NCBI GenBank assembly: GCA_023662705.1
Contig: JAMPIM010000004.1
Coordinates: forward strand, 11,473 to 75,472
Direction of reading: 5' to 3'
Length of the DNA stretch: 64,000 nt
Source: Candidatus Gastranaerophilales bacterium
GTDB lineage: Bacteria > Cyanobacteriota > Vampirovibrionia > Gastranaerophilales > Gastranaerophilaceae
Below are positions 25,824 to 35,102 of this stretch, one piece after another. Each line of letters starts with the position of its first letter. Position 1 is the stretch's first letter. The notes beneath the pieces were generated by a model that had not been told where the DNA came from, ran no database searches, and saw only the letters and a program-made list of their open reading frames with translations. Made by a program: the position numbers and the translations under genes.

Positions 25824-26922
25824 CTATAAATATTTAAAAGTATTTTATAATGATATTTTAGTTGGTACTCTTGCTAAAACACCAGAAAGAGTTGTCGCAT
25901 TTGAATATGATTCAGACTGGTTAAATAAAGGGTTTAGCATCTCGCCTTTTAGTTTACCACTCATAAAGAAAGTTTTTATTCCTAAGCTTGAGCCTTTTGA
26001 TGGGTTATTTGGAGTTTTTAATGATAGTTTACCTGATGGTTGGGGAAGACTGCTCGTTGACAGGTTATTTCTAAAAAACAAAATAAATCCAGGTGAAATT
26101 GATAATCTTAATCGACTAGCAGTTGTTCAGAAAAGTGGCATGGGTGCTTTAACATATAAACCCGAACATAAATTTAAAACAGCAAATAATGTTTCAGATT
26201 ATGATATTTTGGCTCAAGAATGTTCAAAAATTTTAGAATCGCAAAGTTCAGACAATTTAGATGAACTTTTTCAATTAGGCGGCTCATCTGGCGGAGCAAG
26301 ACCTAAAATTTTAACTTCCATAAATAATGAAGATTGGATAATTAAATTTCCGTCATCAATTGACCCTAAAGATATTGGAGAAAAAGAGTATCAATATTCA
26401 TTATGCGCCAAAGATTGCGGAATTAATATGACAGAAACCAAGCTTTTCCCATCAAAAATTTGTTCTGGTTACTTTGGAATAAAAAGGTTTGACCGTCAAA
26501 ATAATACAAAAGTGCATATGGTATCAGTAAGCGGCTTATTAGAAACAAGTCATAGACTTCCTAATCTTGATTATAATTTATTAATGAAACTTACGCTTGA
26601 ACTTACAAGGAATTATGAAGACATTGAACAATTATATAGGTTAATGTGTTTCAACGTATTTGCTCACAATCGAGATGATCATTCAAAGAATTTTTCTTTC
26701 TTGTATGACGATAATAAAAAAGAATGGCATCTGTCTCCTGCGTACGATTTAACTTATAGCTCTTCGTTAAATGGAGAACACGCAACAACAATAAATGGAG
26801 AAGGAAAAACCCCTTCTTTAGATGATATTTTAACTACTGCAAAAAATATAGGACTAAAAGAAAAATTTGCAAAAGATATAGCATTAGACATTCAAGAAAA
26901 ATGCAAAAAATTATTTGATTAA
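25816..26922 (+). CDS. hipA: HipA-like Ser/Thr kinase toxin
   Basis: A 368-residue HipA family kinase. LPDGWGRLLVDR and LGGSSGGARPKIL (the Gly-rich ATP loop) are followed by WIIKFPS, GIKRFDR and the catalytic HNRDDHSKNFSF (around residues 284-295), then LSPAYDLTYS, the metal-binding Asp. HipA toxins phosphorylate aminoacyl-tRNA synthetases or related targets and cause dormancy. It has the core kinase and N-terminal HipA domains in one chain. All key residues are visible, so it should be active. Confidence 0.88.
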   Translation: MDNYKYLKVFYNDILVGTLAKTPERVVAFEYDSDWLNKGFSISPFSLPLIKKVFIPKLEPFDGLFGVFNDSLPDGWGRLLVDRLFLKNKINPGEIDNLNRLAVVQKSGMGALTYKPEHKFKTANNVSDYDILAQECSKILESQSSDNLDELFQLGGSSGGARPKILTSINNEDWIIKFPSSIDPKDIGEKEYQYSLCAKDCGINMTETKLFPSKICSGYFGIKRFDRQNNTKVHMVSVSGLLETSHRLPNLDYNLLMKLTLELTRNYEDIEQLYRLMCFNVFAHNRDDHSKNFSFLYDDNKKEWHLSPAYDLTYSSSLNGEHATTINGEGKTPSLDDILTTAKNIGLKEKFAKDIALDIQEKCKKLFD

Positions 26923-27051
26923 TTTTATGTAAATCTTAATCTGAAAGTCAAATTAATCTTTATTCGACAGTTTCATTACATTTGGTGTTAAAAAAGTAAC
27001 ATAGGTTCCGTAAAAAATATGTTTCTGTTACCTTTAAATAGGAGGTCTGTT

Positions 27052-28056
27052 TTGAAATTACACTATTTTCAACGTTATCATTCAAAAGAAAACGTCGTTA
27101 CAGCTAATACGATGTTGTTGCTATCCAGATTATATTCTTATGATGCAAATAAATTCTATAGATTACTATCAAATTTTCTGCCAGAAGAATCTCTTGCAAA
27201 TTTATCATTTAATTTGCAAGAAAATAATGGGTGTAGTATTCCTGATGCAATCATTGAGCAACCAAGTTTTAAATTTGTTGTAGAAACAAAACTATATTCA
27301 AATTTTGAATCAGGACAACTTTTATGTCATCTGAAGTCATTTAAAAATCAAGATTATAAAATTCTATTAACACTTGATCCTAAGTCTCTTGATAAAAATC
27401 TTGAAATAAATTTACATAATCAGATAAATAAATACAATAAAGAAAATAGTACAAATATTATACATAAGCACTTAACGTTTAAACAACTTATCAATTTTGT
27501 ACGAGATGAAATAAAAGACAGAGATTACGATTTAAGGGTTGTTATTGATGATTATGAAGATTACTGTTATTTAGAAGGACTTATCCCAGATAGCTGGAAG
27601 AGGATGAGGGTTCAACTTGCTGGTACTACATTTAAATTAAACAAAGAATTAAATTTATATTATGACAATGCAACAAGAGGCTTCTCCGACCATGAATACT
27701 TAGGTTTGTATAATCAAAAAGCAGTTCGAGCTATCGGTAAAATAAATACAATTGTAACGGCTGTATATGAAAATGAAAAACTGAAAGTGGAAGTTGAAAG
27801 TGGTAATATAACCGCAGGCATGGTAGAAAAAATTAAAACTGCCATAGAACAATCAAAAAATTTTGATTATGATCTTGTAAATTATAAACATCGTTATTTT
27901 TTTGTTGATAAATTTTATGAAACTGATTTTAAAAAAGTAACACCTTATGCTCCAATGGGGACAAGATTTTTTGACTTGTGTGATGTTTTACAAATTGATA
28001 ATTTACCTGATGCAGAAAAAATTGCGAAGTTGTTGTGTAACAAAACATGGGAATAA
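27052..28056 (+). CDS. PD-(D/E)xK nuclease-like protein
   Basis: A 334-residue protein. The TTG at 27052 is preferred because AGGAGG lies six bases before it; an upstream in-frame ATG at 27019 has no ribosome site. SIPDAIIEQPSFKFVVETKL gives Asp65 and ETK (Glu78, Lys80), the spacing of a PD-(D/E)xK nuclease. The N-terminal part (ENVVTANTMLLLSRLY) is like those of other defence-associated nucleases of this fold. The C-terminal 150 residues are unrecognised. It stands alone after hipBA and may be a one-gene defence system or an orphan restriction nuclease. Confidence 0.6.
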   Translation: MKLHYFQRYHSKENVVTANTMLLLSRLYSYDANKFYRLLSNFLPEESLANLSFNLQENNGCSIPDAIIEQPSFKFVVETKLYSNFESGQLLCHLKSFKNQDYKILLTLDPKSLDKNLEINLHNQINKYNKENSTNIIHKHLTFKQLINFVRDEIKDRDYDLRVVIDDYEDYCYLEGLIPDSWKRMRVQLAGTTFKLNKELNLYYDNATRGFSDHEYLGLYNQKAVRAIGKINTIVTAVYENEKLKVEVESGNITAGMVEKIKTAIEQSKNFDYDLVNYKHRYFFVDKFYETDFKKVTPYAPMGTRFFDLCDVLQIDNLPDAEKIAKLLCNKTWE

Positions 28057-28594
28057 TTATAGCAAAACCTTTCAGTATAGTTATTTACTTTTTTCCTTAG
28101 TATGTTCTTTGAGAAGCTTATAAACATATCATTGAGTCGTTTTGCAAGCTCGGATAATATCTAACATACTTCTTTTGGTACCGTTTAGTTTCGTTTGAAA
28201 AATTTTCTAAATACTACAAATATTTTGCTTTTGTAATATCTGAAAAACAATGTTTTGCAGGTTTGAAGTGGCAGTTGTTGATATGTTTCCAATATGGATA
28301 CATTGACTACACTTTTCTGGGTAGCAGGGTTAATGTGTGATAGGAGACAATTCTGTAAAACTCAAATGATTACTGGATTACAACCAAAGAACTTGCTGAA
28401 ATTAAGGAAAAATGCGAAACGGTAACCCTAAAATCTGTCGGATTATCAGATGATATTGTAAGAAAATTTGAAGAAAAGATTTTAAGCATTAAAAAGTCTT
28501 TTTATATGATCTTATATACAAATTACATTTATCCCACCTTAATGAGCGAGTTGAACACTTTTTGAACGGGGTTTGAAATGGTCATAATTTAAAA
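28057..28594. other. non-coding gap of about 540 bp with a degraded gene
   Basis: No intact gene. A frame from 28368 to 28565 encodes YWITTKELAEIKEK and about 50 further residues to a stop, and resembles the N-terminal helix-turn-helix of Mu-type transposases or phage regulators; its upstream continuation is frameshifted. Near its end are three TTTGAA-type repeats with an 11-base period, like those near 19060. It looks like a scar between two defence cassettes. Confidence 0.45.
28368..28565 (+). pseudogene. fragment of a helix-turn-helix transposase/regulator-like gene
   Basis: The frame reads DYWITTKELAEIKEKCETV and continues to a stop at 28563-28565. The opening is typical of the N-terminal DNA-binding domain of Mu-type transposases, but there is no start codon in frame and the ATG at 28333 runs in another frame. 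This is judged to be decay debris. Confidence 0.35.
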
Positions 28595-29671
28595 TTAAGT
28601 TAAAACTTCTTCTAGTTCTTTTTGAGGGATGAGTATACCTTTTTGAAGATCATATTGTTTAATAAATTTAACCTTTGCCATAACTTCTTCTTCGCCTATT
28701 ATTAAATCGATATTGTTTTGCATTCGTGCTAATGCTTCTTCATCGTTGTAATAAATATTTATAATAGATTTATCTTTTGCAAGAAGTATATTTCTTAAAA
28801 TACTGTGGTCTGTTATATCAAGAGAATGTCCCATTATGTGGAACTTTGCAATATATATTTTGTTATGACTAGGATGTTTTAATTCATTTAATAATTCTTG
28901 ATATGGCTCAATTGTTCCATATCTGTGTCTTTGATGGTGCTTTTTGAATATGTTAAATTCAACAGGTATTTGTTCATTATCAAAATTATGTGTTCCTAAA
29001 ACCATATTACATCCATTTTCATTATTTATTTTGCCATGCACATATACAGCTTTTGTTTTTATTGCAAAATTATTATGATTGAAATTTATTTTATAAAGTT
29101 GTTCACAAGTATCGGTATAATTAAAATTCAATAAACTTATACAATCGCTATTAATACGCAAATTATATTTAGGTGTACTTTTTATTTTTCTATTTTCTTC
29201 TTCCGTTAAATAATTCTCAAATTCTCTTACAAAATCTCGAAGTTGATTATACAAGAAATTAATAAAATCTTTAATTGGCACACAGTAACAATCTCTATTA
29301 AAATAACATTTAGGTTCGCAAAAATATTTTTCTGCTTCATCAAAATTAAATTTCCAATAATCTTTAGAAATGAAAAATGCAATTTCATTAAATCTTTTAC
29401 CATGAATACTATTTTTAAAATAAGACAATTTGCTTAATTTTAAAATTACATTATAAATCTCTCTTTCAAGGTCAATCCATTTGTCACCATCCAAAGTTTT
29501 ATTTAAAAAGTGTTTTGCCCAAACATTGTTATATAAAAAGTTTTCATCATTTGCTATCTCTGTGTTTCTGTTTGAACTATATTTTTTCTCGTAATACTTT
29601 AAAAAGTCACTATATCTGGTATCTAAACCATGAGCTAAATCAAATCCATTCCCTAAAATTAAAATATCCAT
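28595..29671 (-). CDS. AbiH family abortive infection protein
   Basis: A 358-residue protein with the AbiH hallmark N-terminus LILGNGFDLAHGLDTRYSDF, then LNFNYTDTCEQLY and VYVHGKIN in the middle and FHIMGHSLDITD near the end. These are the conserved blocks of the AbiH family, first found as lactococcal phage-abortive proteins. It begins six bases after hsdR on the same strand and is probably the last gene of the type I restriction operon. Mechanism is unknown for the family; a nucleotide-binding role is suggested by the Gly-rich start. Confidence 0.88.
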   Translation of the reverse strand: MDILILGNGFDLAHGLDTRYSDFLKYYEKKYSSNRNTEIANDENFLYNNVWAKHFLNKTLDGDKWIDLEREIYNVILKLSKLSYFKNSIHGKRFNEIAFFISKDYWKFNFDEAEKYFCEPKCYFNRDCYCVPIKDFINFLYNQLRDFVREFENYLTEEENRKIKSTPKYNLRINSDCISLLNFNYTDTCEQLYKINFNHNNFAIKTKAVYVHGKINNENGCNMVLGTHNFDNEQIPVEFNIFKKHHQRHRYGTIEPYQELLNELKHPSHNKIYIAKFHIMGHSLDITDHSILRNILLAKDKSIINIYYNDEEALARMQNNIDLIIGEEEVMAKVKFIKQYDLQKGILIPQKELEEVLT

Positions 29672-29677
29672 AAATAT

Positions 29678-32600
29678 TTACTCCTGATATTCTTTAAAGT
29701 TTTCCACCTGTTCCATAACCTTGGTAAATACTTCTGGACTATATTGCGGTGGATATCCGTTTTTAACTAAACAGATTTTTATATCAAGTTTTAGTTGATC
29801 TCGAACATTTTGATTGTTAAGCCAGTCAGTAAAAGAAGATTTAGTATCAATTATTTCTTTAACTTTTTTTGCCAATACTTTGCATTTATCATTAATAATT
29901 ATACCATCGGTTTCTTTATCGTTTCCATATTCAAAATTATATTGATTGCGCAAAGCAATTAAAATGTCATAGAATGCTTTTTCTTCAAAAGTTAAACCAA
30001 TTTTACGGAAACTTTCTCTATTTTCATTCATCTGTTGCAAAATATTCAAAGCTTGCTCTGTTGCTTTTTTTATAATATCTTCCGAAGCCTGTTCTTGTGC
30101 TTCACCTGCCTCTTCGGTATCAAGGTGTTTTCTTCTTTCATTATATTCTGTAATTGTTTTTTCCAGCATTTCTTGGAATGTTTTTGATGCTACCTGATTA
30201 ACTTTTCCATATTCTTTAATCTGCTTGCGTAACATTTTTACAAGAAGTTCCAGTTTAGTTGCTGGCATTTTAATATCTGATAATTTTTCAAAATATTCAG
30301 GTGAGAAAAGATCTTCCTCTTCACCAGTTTCAAGAACACTTTCAACTCGATTATATTTTAAAGCTTCTTCGACCATCTTGGAAACTGCATAATTCATAGT
30401 TTCAGTGTCTATTTCTGTTGTTCCGTTCATCTTTCGAACAAATCCTGCTATTGCCATGAAACATTGTGCAAGTGCCGATTCTTCGTCTTTAAGATTTCCT
30501 GAAGGCTGGCAAATATCATAAGCGGCTCTCATTCTTTTTACTGTTTTTAAGAAATATGTTTTAAATGAAACTTTTTTTGAAGAGTTATTTTCTCCAAGAT
30601 TCAATTCTTGAGTTGAAATAAAAACATATTCTCCTGCTTTTGCAAGTAATTCATAGCGTTTTATAGGATTAGAATCAATATTTAAAAAAGGTTTTAAATC
30701 ATAATCAACAAATAAATTTTTAAGTATTTCAAGTTCTTCTCTAAATACATTTGTTGCTTGCTCAACGTCATCTCTCGTTGGTGCAACAGAGGCATCTCCG
30801 CCATATATTTTCATTGCCTCACGCATGTTATCACGAATACCAATGTAGTCGATAATCATTCCATATTCTTTGCCAGGATACTTTCTGTTAACCCTGCTTA
30901 TTGTTTGGATTAATAAATGTTTCTTTAAGGGCTTATCATTATACAAATATGTAAGTGAAGGCACATCAAAACCTGTAATCCACATATCTACGACAATGGC
31001 TATATGGAAATTTGATTTTTCTTGTTTAAAAGCTGCGTCTAATTCTTCCGAACGTTTGTCGTTGCGAACTCCACCAAGATAGTTATACATTTCTTCTTTA
31101 TCATTACTTCCAACACTGGCAACCATTGCAATAAATGGCATTGGTTTTAGTTCTTTAAGCTCTTCGTCTGTTACACAAACATCATCAGGATATTTCTTCT
31201 CTTCAAACCATTCAGGATACTTTTCTTTAAATTTTTGCAACAAATTATATGCTATTTCTCTTTTTGAACATACAATCATTGCTTTTTGTATTCTGTTTGG
31301 TTCTCCTGAACAAGCTATTACATAATGATCATGAATATCTTTAGCAAGACGCTCTAAACGCAGAGATTCTCCCAAAATTACTTCCATAGAACTCATAGCG
31401 TTTTTACTTGCTTCAATATCTTCTTCTGTTGCACCGTCATCGGCGCATTTTTTGTAATAGTTTTCAATTTCTTTTACTTTTTGTTCATCAAGTAATACTT
31501 TTGCTATACGAGGATGATATTTGATTGAAACGGTTAAGCTGTCTGCAACAGCTTGATCCATTGTGTAACGGTCAATTTCATCCCCAAATGTTTGATAAGT
31601 TTCTGCTATGGGTGTTCCTGTAAAACCAACAAAAGTAGCTTGTGGGAACGCTTCTTTTAATACTTTTGCATAAGGTTTTGATACCATTGCTTTCATATTT
31701 TCATCAGCATCTTTGCTAAATTGTATTTTTTTAGAATGTTCAAGCTGAGTTCTGTGTGCTTCATCTGAAAAACAAATAATATTTTGACGGTCATTAATAA
31801 GCCCGATTTTGTCATCTTGTCTATCACAGAATTTTTGGATAGTACAAATATAAAAACCGCCGCTTTGTCTTACTGCGAGTTCTTGCCTTAAATGTGCTCT
31901 GTTTTTTACAATAGACACTTCGCCAAGATTTAAAAACTCCTTGCTTTTTGTAAATAGTTTTGCACCTTGTTTTTGGAGTTCTTCTCTATCAACAATCAAA
32001 ATAATTGTAGGGGAACCGATTTCAGATATATCCGTGCAACGAAGAGCGAGTTGACGAGCAAGAAAAGCCATTGTATATGTTTTTCCACATCCTGTTGCAC
32101 CAAAGTATGTGCCACCTTTGCCACTTTTTGAAACGATAGAATTAACAATGCTTTGTTTTAAAAGTTTTGCTGCAAAAAACTGAGGATATCGACAAACAAT
32201 TTCTTTTTCGTTTTTATCATAAATTTCATCTTGAAAAAGAATATAATCTCTAAAAATTTCAAGAAAACGAGTAGGCTCATATACCCCTTTAATCATTGTT
32301 TGCGTTTCAGCAAACGGCAAAGATGATATTTTGTCTTCTTCATTAACACGTCGCCAAGCATAAAAATGTTCATATTCTGTTTTAACTGTGCCAAGCCTTG
32401 TTTTTACTCCGTCAGAAATACAAGCTAATGGACAATAATGCAATAAATGGGGAATATCTCTCCAATAACGTATTGTTATTTGCTCCCAGGCATCATATAT
32501 TGTTGCGTTTACGTCAGCGGGATTTTTTAATTCAATTACGCATAAAGGAATACCATTCACAAATAATATAACATCAGGTCTTCTAACTTTCTTAAGCCCG

Positions 32601-33004
32601 TTATTTGTATATTCAACTTCAAACTGATTAACAACGCGAAAAATATTTTTATTAGGTTTTTTAAAATTGATGAGTGAAATCATCCTTGCTAATCCGTCTT
32701 GCGGAGTATATTGAATGCCATCAACTAACCAGCCATAAACTTTATGTAAAGTTGCAAAATCACTTTCGCTACCTACAAGACGAATGGTATCAAAAATTTG
32801 AATTATTTCATCATCTATTAAATCGGGGTTTGTATCAGCTATAAATGTTTTAAAATCATCAGCAATTAAAACATCTCTTTTTGTACTTCGTTTTATATTG
32901 CTATCCAAAGAATAATTCCAACCTTCAGCTTCCAAAAATTTAATAAAAGCACATTCGTATTCCGATTCACAATATTGACCGTTAAATTCTTTAAGTTTTG
33001 CCAT
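29678..33004 (-). CDS. hsdR: type I restriction enzyme, R subunit
   Basis: An 1108-residue protein. The N-terminal nuclease has RRPDVILFVNGIPLCVIELK (Asp near 143, ELK near 158). The translocase motor follows: ATGCGKTYTMAF (Walker A, about residue 305), SDEAHRTQ (DEAH, about 415) and FTGTPI, with helicase motifs V/VI in VDMWITGFD and QTISRVNR. The C-terminal half is helical and binds the methylase. It forms the ATP-driven cutting complex with HsdM and HsdS encoded upstream. Length is normal and no lesion is visible. It starts two bases after the out-of-frame end of the fic gene. Confidence 0.95.
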   Translation of the reverse strand: MAKLKEFNGQYCESEYECAFIKFLEAEGWNYSLDSNIKRSTKRDVLIADDFKTFIADTNPDLIDDEIIQIFDTIRLVGSESDFATLHKVYGWLVDGIQYTPQDGLARMISLINFKKPNKNIFRVVNQFEVEYTNNGLKKVRRPDVILFVNGIPLCVIELKNPADVNATIYDAWEQITIRYWRDIPHLLHYCPLACISDGVKTRLGTVKTEYEHFYAWRRVNEEDKISSLPFAETQTMIKGVYEPTRFLEIFRDYILFQDEIYDKNEKEIVCRYPQFFAAKLLKQSIVNSIVSKSGKGGTYFGATGCGKTYTMAFLARQLALRCTDISEIGSPTIILIVDREELQKQGAKLFTKSKEFLNLGEVSIVKNRAHLRQELAVRQSGGFYICTIQKFCDRQDDKIGLINDRQNIICFSDEAHRTQLEHSKKIQFSKDADENMKAMVSKPYAKVLKEAFPQATFVGFTGTPIAETYQTFGDEIDRYTMDQAVADSLTVSIKYHPRIAKVLLDEQKVKEIENYYKKCADDGATEEDIEASKNAMSSMEVILGESLRLERLAKDIHDHYVIACSGEPNRIQKAMIVCSKREIAYNLLQKFKEKYPEWFEEKKYPDDVCVTDEELKELKPMPFIAMVASVGSNDKEEMYNYLGGVRNDKRSEELDAAFKQEKSNFHIAIVVDMWITGFDVPSLTYLYNDKPLKKHLLIQTISRVNRKYPGKEYGMIIDYIGIRDNMREAMKIYGGDASVAPTRDDVEQATNVFREELEILKNLFVDYDLKPFLNIDSNPIKRYELLAKAGEYVFISTQELNLGENNSSKKVSFKTYFLKTVKRMRAAYDICQPSGNLKDEESALAQCFMAIAGFVRKMNGTTEIDTETMNYAVSKMVEEALKYNRVESVLETGEEEDLFSPEYFEKLSDIKMPATKLELLVKMLRKQIKEYGKVNQVASKTFQEMLEKTITEYNERRKHLDTEEAGEAQEQASEDIIKKATEQALNILQQMNENRESFRKIGLTFEEKAFYDILIALRNQYNFEYGNDKETDGIIINDKCKVLAKKVKEIIDTKSSFTDWLNNQNVRDQLKLDIKICLVKNGYPPQYSPEVFTKVMEQVENFKEYQE

Positions 33005-33006
33005 TT

Positions 33007-33184
33007 TTATTCCTCTACTTGCCAGTGTCCGTTTTTATCGGCACCGATACGCTTTATTAATCCGTTTGCTTGAAGTTTTTTCATATTCTCGATTACACTT
33101 TTGCTTGTAATTCCAATAATATTAGCAAGTTCTTCTTGCGTTACAAATGGATTTGTCTTAATTGCATCAATAATTTTTTCTGAT
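33007..33184 (-). pseudogene. out-of-frame C-terminal winged-helix domain of the fic gene
   Basis: Downstream of the fic lesion, the -1 frame is open for about 57 codons: SEKIIDAIKTNPFVTQEELA, then ITSKSVIENMKKLQANGLIKR, ending in GHWQVEE and a stop at 33007, two bases before hsdR. This is a winged-helix domain as found at the end of many Fic proteins. Restoring one T near 33184 would give the continuous product VTVNSEKIID. Confidence 0.75.
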
Positions 33185-33971
33185 TTACAGTAACTTTTTG
33201 AGTAACTTTCTTCTCTGTAGCGATAATTTCTTCTATTGTATTCAACATTAAAGAAAGCATAATTTCTATGAATTTTGTACTGTTTGCGGCACTGTCGCTT
33301 GCTCCAAGAACATTATAGTATTCTTTTTGATGTTCCTTTATTAAAGTTTCAACAGGAAGCCAAGCAAAAATTTCTTTCCATTTTTTTAAGATGGCAGTCT
33401 GCCACAAACGTCCTATTCTACCATTACCATCTTGAAACGGGTGAATAAATTCAAATTCATAATGAAAAACACAGCTTTTTATAAGCGGATGAACATCGCT
33501 GGTTTTTAGTAATTCAAATAAATCACACATAAGTTTAGGTACTCTTTTAGCCGGCGGAGCCATGTGAACGACTTTTTCTCCGTCAAAAATTCCGACACCA
33601 TCGGTTCTGTATTTGCCGTTTCTTTCTACCAAATCTTGCATAATAAGTTTGTGTGCTTTTAGTAAATCTTTTTCATCGTAAGGATTAAGAGATAAAAGCA
33701 AATCATAGGCTTGTATTGAATTTTTTACTTCTTTTATTTCATTAGGGTTTCCCAATATGCGTTTTCCCTCAATAATTTCGGTAATTTGTTCTAGGCTTAA
33801 ACCGTTATCTTCAATTGATAAGGAAGAATGAATTGTTTTTATTCTGTTTTCTTTTCTTAATTTCACATTTTGTGGACTATTTTGAAGATAATTTATTTCC
33901 CCGATTTTTTCAGAAATATTAGAAATAAGTTCAATTATTTTTGATGTAATTTCAAATGGTGGTGTATACAT
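33141..33971 (-). CDS. Fic family protein within the type I operon, frameshifted near its end
   Basis: A 276-residue Fic protein. The catalytic loop HPFQDGNGRIGRLW (about residues 176-189) has the His, Asp and Arg of an active AMPylase. The N-terminal IHSSLSIEDNGLSLEQITEI resembles the inhibitory helix of self-inhibited Fic proteins (SxxxE, with Asp in place of Gly/Asn). The last 14 residues are out of frame: an apparent one-base deletion near 33184 removes a C-terminal winged helix still readable in the -1 frame down to 33007. It sits between hsdS and hsdR, so it probably modulates the system. A sequencing error is possible. Confidence 0.85.
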   Translation of the reverse strand: MYTPPFEITSKIIELISNISEKIGEINYLQNSPQNVKLRKENRIKTIHSSLSIEDNGLSLEQITEIIEGKRILGNPNEIKEVKNSIQAYDLLLSLNPYDEKDLLKAHKLIMQDLVERNGKYRTDGVGIFDGEKVVHMAPPAKRVPKLMCDLFELLKTSDVHPLIKSCVFHYEFEFIHPFQDGNGRIGRLWQTAILKKWKEIFAWLPVETLIKEHQKEYYNVLGASDSAANSTKFIEIMLSLMLNTIEEIIATEKKVTQKVTVNQKKLLMQLRQIHL

Positions 33972-35102
33972 TTATGCACCTTCCTTTGCTTCTTCAATAG
34001 AACCTTTTATTAATATCGGACAGATATTTTTTATTTGATTTTTGAGTTTTTCATTAATTGCTTTGCGTTGTTTGTAAGTATTATAGATATTAACAATGCA
34101 TTTTTGGATGTTAATGTTTGGTATTGGAATTTCTACCTTAATTAAATCTTCCCAAGTGAAAGTTTCTCTTGCAGATCCCCACGAATGAAATCTTACGTAC
34201 CTATCAAATTCGGTTCTATTGAAAAATATTGATAAATATTCAGGCAATAGCTTATTTTCTTTTGAAGAAAAAACTTCGTTGACAGATGTAACAACAATGT
34301 CTTTGTATGTATTATTAAAAGCGTAAGCAAATACTTTTTCATTGTGAGTAGTTTGTACAAAGCTAAATTGTCTTGGTTTTACAATTTTATAATTTGCCAA
34401 TTCATTCCGATTAACCTTTGATGTAGGTTCGCGAAATTCTTTAGATGTACTTACGCCCATAACATTCTTTGTACCATTTATACCATTTCTCACATCATAA
34501 TGCTCAATATAAGGTTCAATAGGTTCGCATGACATTTCCCGTCGTAAATCTTCTATATATGCATCACAAACCAGTTTCAAGTCTTCTAATCCACGTTCAT
34601 AACTTTTTTGATTTGCAAGCATTGCATTATAAACATCAACATATTTTTGTTGAATTGGAAGCGGCGGCAGGGCAATTTCTATACTGCTAAAATCTTCCCA
34701 AGACATTCCATCTCGAATAGAAGCATCTGTATAAAACCAAAACAGCCTATCTTGTTCTGCGGATTTTAACATTATAAAGAAATACTCTCTAAGCAAAAGT
34801 TCTTTTCTTTTAATCTTAAAGATTGTATATGCTGGGCTTACATATTTATTAGTTGTAGTATTATTTAATGCAATAGGAAGAACCATATCTCGTCCAACGT
34901 GCATTAAATTACAGGCAAAGTATTGAGGTGGTACAACTTTATAATTGCTAGTGTCTATTCCTACTTGTTTAGACGGTTCAAAAAATTCTTTATCTTGGTT
35001 TATGCCAGATACTTCATTTTTTGTTAAATTGGAAATATTACATTTCTCATTATACAGTTCTACAAGATTATTCAAAAAATACTTATTTAATGTCATATCC
35101 AA
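33972..35102 (-). CDS. hsdS: type I restriction enzyme, specificity subunit
   Basis: A 376-residue HsdS with two target-recognition halves: the first ends in IALPPLPIQQKYVDVYNAM near residue 145, the second in VEIPIPNINIQKCIVNIYN near 340, each followed by a helical spacer. The paired half-sites define a bipartite DNA target. It overlaps hsdM by 20 bases and abuts the fic start. It is somewhat short for HsdS but has both halves. Confidence 0.92.
   Translation of the reverse strand: MDMTLNKYFLNNLVELYNEKCNISNLTKNEVSGINQDKEFFEPSKQVGIDTSNYKVVPPQYFACNLMHVGRDMVLPIALNNTTTNKYVSPAYTIFKIKRKELLLREYFFIMLKSAEQDRLFWFYTDASIRDGMSWEDFSSIEIALPPLPIQQKYVDVYNAMLANQKSYERGLEDLKLVCDAYIEDLRREMSCEPIEPYIEHYDVRNGINGTKNVMGVSTSKEFREPTSKVNRNELANYKIVKPRQFSFVQTTHNEKVFAYAFNNTYKDIVVTSVNEVFSSKENKLLPEYLSIFFNRTEFDRYVRFHSWGSARETFTWEDLIKVEIPIPNINIQKCIVNIYNTYKQRKAINEKLKNQIKNICPILIKGSIEEAKEGA

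Noticed and set aside
33580..33610. Similarity between a fic segment and the Mu-like left end (CCGACACCATCG)
   Set aside because: Twelve bases only, in a coding context; judged coincidence.
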